Below are positions 32,429 to 35,830 of a DNA stretch of 35,830 nt, piece after piece (position 1 is the stretch's first letter; every line of letters starts with the position of its first letter). The notes beneath the pieces are model-generated. The model saw only the letters and a list, made by a program, of their open reading frames with translations. It had not been told where the DNA came from and made no database searches. This stretch comes from QNZT01 sp964573205. GTDB taxonomy: Bacteria; Campylobacterota; Campylobacteria; Campylobacterales; QNZT01. The position numbers and the translations under genes are program-made. The stretch covers positions 1-35,830 of the forward strand of contig CAZNIT010000014.1 in the NCBI GenBank assembly GCA_964573205.1, read 5' to 3'.

Positions 32429-33913
32429 ATGTCTGCGGCAAATCGAAAGCAAAAAGCTTTTAACCGATTGTTTATCATGCTCATTGCCTATTTTTTTATA
32501 TTCGGCAATCCACTTTTTGCCGAATATGTCATGAAATATGACAAAAATCACACGATAGCGAAATATTTTATTAAAATAGCCGCTTTAAATTCGATAAAAG
32601 AGGCTAAAGCGGTATCGGCTGAAGCCGACTTTCCGACACAGATAATTTTCATGAGAGATTATTACAGTGTCGTATCTAAAAGTTACGATACGAAAGAGAG
32701 TGCGAAAAGTTCACTTTTAAAAATCAAAAGAAGATATAAAAACGCTTATATCGTTACGCTTTACAAAGGCGGCGCAAAAAAAAGGGAAAAAAAGAGCCTG
32801 CGGATCTCTCGGCTCCAAACCGCCTTAAAGCTCTACAAACGCGCAAAATACGAAGAGGCACTCGCGCTTTTTGATAGAATTTTGATTGAAGATCCGACAA
32901 ACCAAAAAGCGGAGCTTTATTATGCGAAAACGCTCTATGAACTGAAACTCTACAAAGAGGCGAAAAAAAGATTTCTAAAACTTTTAAAATACTCAAACAA
33001 TAACCAAGAGATAAAAAGATATATAAAAAATATCGAAAAATCGAAAAAAAAACATCACTTCGGCGCCACACTGACAATCGGCGGCGCAAGAGATGACAAT
33101 ATAAACCTAAACAGCGATAAAAACACGACTCGTTACGGATCGTACATACTGCGAAACGATACTCGAAAAACAAAGAGCAACTACGCCGTAGCGACGCTTT
33201 TGTTGCAACATACTTATAAGAGCGACGCATTTAACATAACGAACTCGTTTTACAGTTACAACGAACTTTTTCATTCGGCAAAAGGAAATAATTTGAACTA
33301 TCTTGATTTTTCCACGGCTTTGTCAAAAAATTACGATAGTTTCGCTTTTGTTCTTCCTGTCGGATTGAATTATATTTTTCTCGATTCAAAAACGATAAGT
33401 TACAACATATACGCCGCTACCGAACTTAGATATTTTATAAACAAAAAGATAATGAGCACCTTTTACGCGACATTCAACGACAACCATACGAAGTTCGCCG
33501 ACGATAGAGACTATATCTCTTATGCGGGAGGTATAAAAGTAAAATACTTAAAAGATAGACTCTCGCTTTTGACGGATCTTTTTTTAGAGAGATTCGATGA
33601 AAAAGAGAGTGCGAGATTCGATATAAACAAAGATGTAGCCGGTTTGACGATCTACGGTCGATATCGACTCTATACCGGTCTGTATTTCGGAGCTTCGATC
33701 TCTTATGAAGATCATCGATATAGGGATCTTGACACCGTAATGGGATACAAGAGAGAAGATCAAAAGAACCTTTTATCCCTCTTGCTCTCAAAAGATATAA
33801 CGAAACGATCGTCGTTAACCGCTATATGCAAGCATCTGCACAACAGATCTAACATCAATGTTTTCGATTATAAAAAAAACAACTGCTCTTTCGAGTATAA
33901 ATATCGATTTTAA
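32429..33913 (+). CDS. Outer-membrane barrel protein with SPOR-like and TPR domains (Slam-like)
   Basis: The 494 residues start with a long basic leader and signal peptide (cleavage near residue 31, PLFA-EY). A SPOR-like segment follows (about 44-113, FIKIAALNSIKEAKAV and YYSVVSKSYDTKESAKSSLLKI), then TPR-like helices (about 126-195, YKRAKYEEALALFDRILIEDP and KAELYYAKTLYELKLYKEA). A C-terminal barrel from about 209 begins GATLTIGGARDDNINL and ends in the terminal Phe of YKYRF, an outer-membrane sorting signal. TPR plus a DUF560-type barrel is the layout of Slam exporters of surface proteins; the SPOR-like part is extra. Barrel strand count is not certain by eye. The next gene starts 10 bases later. 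AAGGGCG is a weak ribosome binding site. Confidence 0.7.
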   Translation: MSAANRKQKAFNRLFIMLIAYFFIFGNPLFAEYVMKYDKNHTIAKYFIKIAALNSIKEAKAVSAEADFPTQIIFMRDYYSVVSKSYDTKESAKSSLLKIKRRYKNAYIVTLYKGGAKKREKKSLRISRLQTALKLYKRAKYEEALALFDRILIEDPTNQKAELYYAKTLYELKLYKEAKKRFLKLLKYSNNNQEIKRYIKNIEKSKKKHHFGATLTIGGARDDNINLNSDKNTTRYGSYILRNDTRKTKSNYAVATLLLQHTYKSDAFNITNSFYSYNELFHSAKGNNLNYLDFSTALSKNYDSFAFVLPVGLNYIFLDSKTISYNIYAATELRYFINKKIMSTFYATFNDNHTKFADDRDYISYAGGIKVKYLKDRLSLLTDLFLERFDEKESARFDINKDVAGLTIYGRYRLYTGLYFGASISYEDHRYRDLDTVMGYKREDQKNLLSLLLSKDITKRSSLTAICKHLHNRSNINVFDYKKNNCSFEYKYRF

Positions 33914-33923
33914 AGGATACTAC

Positions 33924-35042
33924 ATGAAATACTTCATCGCTTTACTACTAATATGTTCAAGTACGCTTTTTGCCGACATCGGCGAGATATCCGCGCTAAA
34001 AGGGAGTGCGAATCTCTTTAGAGACGGTGAGAAAAAAATCGTTGTAAAGGGCATGAAACTGGAAAAACACGACAAAATAAAAACAGCGGCAAACTCCAGA
34101 CTTCAGATCGTATTTAACGATAAAACCGTCATATCTCTCGGTCAAGAGAGCGAACTTTCAGTAGATGAGTATCTATATGACGATAAAAACAAAAAAGCCG
34201 GATTTTCCATAACAAAAGGATTTTTTAAATCGATCACGGGAAAGATAGGAAAAATAGCGCCGAAACATTTTAAGATAAGAACGGCGAACGCCACGATAGG
34301 AGTAAGAGGAACTACGATCATAGCGGAGACAACCGAGAAACTCGACATCATAGCCTGTTCACAAGGACAAATAGAGGTAATAAGCCAACTTGGAAGCGTT
34401 ATCGTAAATCAGGGCGAAAGAACGATAGTCGCTCAGGCAAAAGCACCCACAAAAGCACAAAAGATAAATAACATCTTGCTAAAACAGCTCGACAAAAAGA
34501 GCGATCCCTCCACAATCGAAACTACCGTTTCAACTCCAACGAAACAGATCAATAAAGAGACAAAACAAGAAGACGCATCAAAACGGAAACTAACCGCAAA
34601 AGAAGAAGAGAAATCATCACTTTTGCAAGAAGAGACTATTTTGAAAAAAGACGATCTTGATACTATTAAAAACATTATCGGTACCCAAACCCCCGTATAT
34701 GAGGGAAAGATCACCCAAGGAAAAACCGGCTACGGAAAGATCAAAGAAAACGGTATAAACAGCGTAACGCTAGGCTTTGATCTAGGAAGCGCGACGATGG
34801 ACGGAAGTTTGAAATTTGAAGACAAAGTACAACAATACGACATATCGGTAGCGGGCAAAGTGAAAGATGACGGTTCGTTTAGTTTCAACTCCGTAAACGG
34901 TTACGACGGCGGAGGAAAAGGCAAAATCGAAGGGGAGAGATTTGAACATGCCAACGGCGAAATGAACTTTGTCGAGCAAGATCTGTTTAGTAAAAAGGAA
35001 AATAACATCGAAGGGAAATTTGAAACGACACTCAGAAAATAA
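33924..35042 (+). CDS. Secreted FecR-domain protein with TbpB-like C-terminal barrel
   Basis: The product has 372 residues. The signal peptide is residues 1-17 (STLFA-DIG), with no lipobox. A FecR domain spans about 20-170 (KIKTAANSRLQIVFNDKTVISLG and KIRTANATIGVRGTTIIAE). A long charged, low-complexity linker follows (about 172-255). The final 110 residues look like beta strands with Gly-rich turns (SVTLGFDLGSATMDGSLKF, GGGKGKIEGERFEHANGEM, IEGKFETTLRK), the pattern of TbpB-type small barrels seen in Slam substrates. FecR domains usually belong to anti-sigma regulators with a membrane helix, which is absent here, and no sigma factor is near. The start uses AAAGGA before ATG at 33924; an earlier ATG would overlap the barrel gene. 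Confidence 0.75.
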   Translation: MKYFIALLLICSSTLFADIGEISALKGSANLFRDGEKKIVVKGMKLEKHDKIKTAANSRLQIVFNDKTVISLGQESELSVDEYLYDDKNKKAGFSITKGFFKSITGKIGKIAPKHFKIRTANATIGVRGTTIIAETTEKLDIIACSQGQIEVISQLGSVIVNQGERTIVAQAKAPTKAQKINNILLKQLDKKSDPSTIETTVSTPTKQINKETKQEDASKRKLTAKEEEKSSLLQEETILKKDDLDTIKNIIGTQTPVYEGKITQGKTGYGKIKENGINSVTLGFDLGSATMDGSLKFEDKVQQYDISVAGKVKDDGSFSFNSVNGYDGGGKGKIEGERFEHANGEMNFVEQDLFSKKENNIEGKFETTLRK

Positions 35043-35051
35043 CTCTTTTAT

Positions 35052-35090
35052 TATATTGCGAAACCGTTGACAAAATAGTTTCGCAATATA
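35052..35090 (+). terminator. Perfect 13-bp inverted repeat after the FecR gene, possible terminator
   Basis: TATATTGCGAAAC (35052-35064) pairs perfectly with GTTTCGCAATATA (35078-35090) across a 13-base loop, beginning 10 bases after the stop codon. A GCG/CGC core gives stability, but no continuous T-run follows, so it could act as a terminator, an mRNA-end stabiliser or a protein-binding site. Confidence 0.5.
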
Positions 35091-35164
35091 TCAAAATTTG
35101 ACACTACCAACTAAACTTGCAATACCCCATACAACAAACACAATGCATAAATAACTGATTTTTT

Positions 35165-35197
35165 GACAATTAACAAACAAAATGTATGTTAATTGTC
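35165..35197. repeat. Perfect 11-bp inverted repeat in the AT-rich gap
   Basis: GACAATTAACA (35165-35175) and TGTTAATTGTC (35187-35197) are exact complements separated by 11 bases, flanked on both sides by short T runs (TTTTTT before, GTTTT after). Two-turn centre spacing fits a dimeric repressor operator; a bidirectional terminator is the alternative. Confidence 0.5.
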
Positions 35198-35225
35198 GTT
35201 TTCCACCTAAAAGATTCTTTTAAGT

Positions 35226-35254
35226 TTGAAATAATCTTAATTTTCCACTATAAT
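35226..35254 (+). promoter_or_regulatory. Strong sigma-70-like promoter before the DUF4145 gene
   Basis: TTGAAA (35226-35231) and a perfect TATAAT (35249-35254) are separated by 17 bases, the ideal spacing. It lies 132 bases before the ATG at 35387, leaving a long leader of about 125 bases with no recognisable structure. The promoter is the best consensus match in the window, unlike the -10-only promoters of the housekeeping genes. Confidence 0.6.
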
Positions 35255-35386
35255 AATTTTGTTTTACAAATAGTTTGATTGTTTTCATGATTATATATAG
35301 ATTTTTTTTGCTAAATAATTGTAAATAATCGGGTTTTTTTGTATGGATTGAGTGTTAATAAATAGTTAGTATAAAAAGGAAAAGAC

Positions 35387-35830
35387 ATGTCTGAACCTAT
35401 TTGGAGTGAATGTATTCGATGTAACAGGGCAACGAAACATAATATATTAAAATCACATAAAATTGAATCCAATCCTAATGACTACCACTATGCCATCATA
35501 AAAATGATGGTGCAATGTTTAGGTTGTGAGCATGTATCTTTTCGTAAGGAAGAACACGATTATGAATCATTTAGACAAATTGGACCTGATGAATGGGAAC
35601 ATGATATAAAAGTTGATATTTATCCACATTTTATTAAAAAACATAATGAGATTGATAGTAAATGGAATATACCTAATATTGTAAGAAATATTTATAGTGA
35701 ATCAATCATAGCCATAGAAGAAAAAGCTTATACTCTAGCAGGATTAGGATTAAGAGCAACAATTGAAGCTATTTGCAATGAACAAGAAGTTCGAGGTGCG
35801 AACTTACAAAAAAGAATTAATGCAATGGTT
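35387..35830 (+). CDS. Zinc-ribbon DUF4145 protein, 3' end outside window
   Basis: The frame opens at ATG 35387, behind AAAAAGGA, and remains open for 148 codons to the window edge. Cys9 and Cys12 (CIRC) with Cys44 and Cys47 (CLGC) form a likely zinc ribbon. The segment from about residue 110 (ESIIAIEEKAYTLAGLGLRATIEAICNE, then NLQKRI) matches the DUF4145 helical domain. DUF4145 occurs alone, next to restriction enzymes and in other defence loci; no enzymatic role is known. Codon use (TTA, ATT, AAT, CAT) is more AT-biased than the neighbours, consistent with recent acquisition. The gene cannot be classified further without its end. Confidence 0.75.
   Translation, partial: MSEPIWSECIRCNRATKHNILKSHKIESNPNDYHYAIIKMMVQCLGCEHVSFRKEEHDYESFRQIGPDEWEHDIKVDIYPHFIKKHNEIDSKWNIPNIVRNIYSESIIAIEEKAYTLAGLGLRATIEAICNEQEVRGANLQKRINAMV

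Larger units (their letters stand above)
35043..35386. other. 344-base AT-rich non-coding gap
   Basis: No frame of useful length is present on either strand. The stretch holds two perfect inverted repeats (35052-35090 and 35165-35197), a TTGAAA-17-TATAAT promoter and a run of T-rich segments. Base composition is clearly lower in GC than the genes to the left, and the codon use of the following gene is likewise AT-biased. It probably marks a junction with an accessory segment. Confidence 0.6.

Noticed and set aside
33858..33923. Upstream ATG extending the FecR protein by 22 residues
   Set aside because: It lies within the preceding barrel gene and would bury the signal peptide; the ATG at 33924 has AAAGGA at good spacing.
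33924..33980. FecR protein as a lipoprotein (Cys11 in the leader)
   Set aside because: The residue before the Cys is Ile, which does not fit a lipobox; a signal peptidase I site after Ala17 is better.
35052..35197. Inverted repeats as ends of an insertion sequence
   Set aside because: The two dyads are each self-complementary and do not match each other, and no transposase frame lies between them.

Overview
The window looks like a chromosomal segment from a Campylobacterota (epsilonproteobacterial) genome. It is AT-rich with short intergenic gaps. The clearest marker is one long minus-strand gene order: obg-proB-fmt-birA-parA-parB, then an F1 ATP synthase block that begins with two b-type stator genes and lacks the a and c subunits, then tolQ-tolR-tolA-tolB-pal-cpoB, slyD, fabD, a nitrilase, an MTA/SAH nucleosidase and a TtcA-like protein. 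This order is familiar from Campylobacter and its free-living relatives. A FlgS-type histidine kinase suggests a motile organism. The species cannot be fixed from the sequence alone.

Layout. 1-4.3 kb: the 3' end of an unidentified plus-strand gene, a possible 43-residue secreted peptide, a DUF2062 membrane protein, flgS, hemH, a DUF2853 protein with a lysine-rich tail, and a small two-helix membrane protein. 4.3-23.7 kb: the housekeeping run described above. It has many ATGA-type or longer overlaps, a good terminator after slyD, and recognisable -10 elements before obg, slyD and fabD. 23.7-25.8 kb: three overlapping minor prepilin genes. 25.9-26.9 kb: an LVIVD-repeat lipoprotein, probably a surface or periplasmic beta-propeller. 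27.0-32.3 kb: a three-gene copper/silver-type RND efflux operon (cusC-cusB-cusA); CusA keeps the three-methionine metal site at the spacing of the E. coli protein.

32.4-35.0 kb: a two-gene plus-strand unit, divergent from the efflux operon. The first gene encodes a signal peptide, a SPOR-like segment, TPRs and an outer-membrane barrel, the architecture of Slam-type surface-protein exporters. The second encodes a secreted FecR-domain protein whose C-terminus resembles the small TbpB-type barrel of Slam substrates. I regard this pair as the best candidate for an undescribed system. In the divergent promoter region, three copies of TGTGTGNAAA are spaced by 31 and 11 bp, a pattern expected of an OmpR-type regulator.

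35.0-35.8 kb: base composition drops sharply in GC. A 344-bp non-coding stretch holds two perfect inverted repeats and a strong sigma-70-like promoter, and leads into a truncated zinc-ribbon/DUF4145 gene. This is probably the edge of an accessory region.
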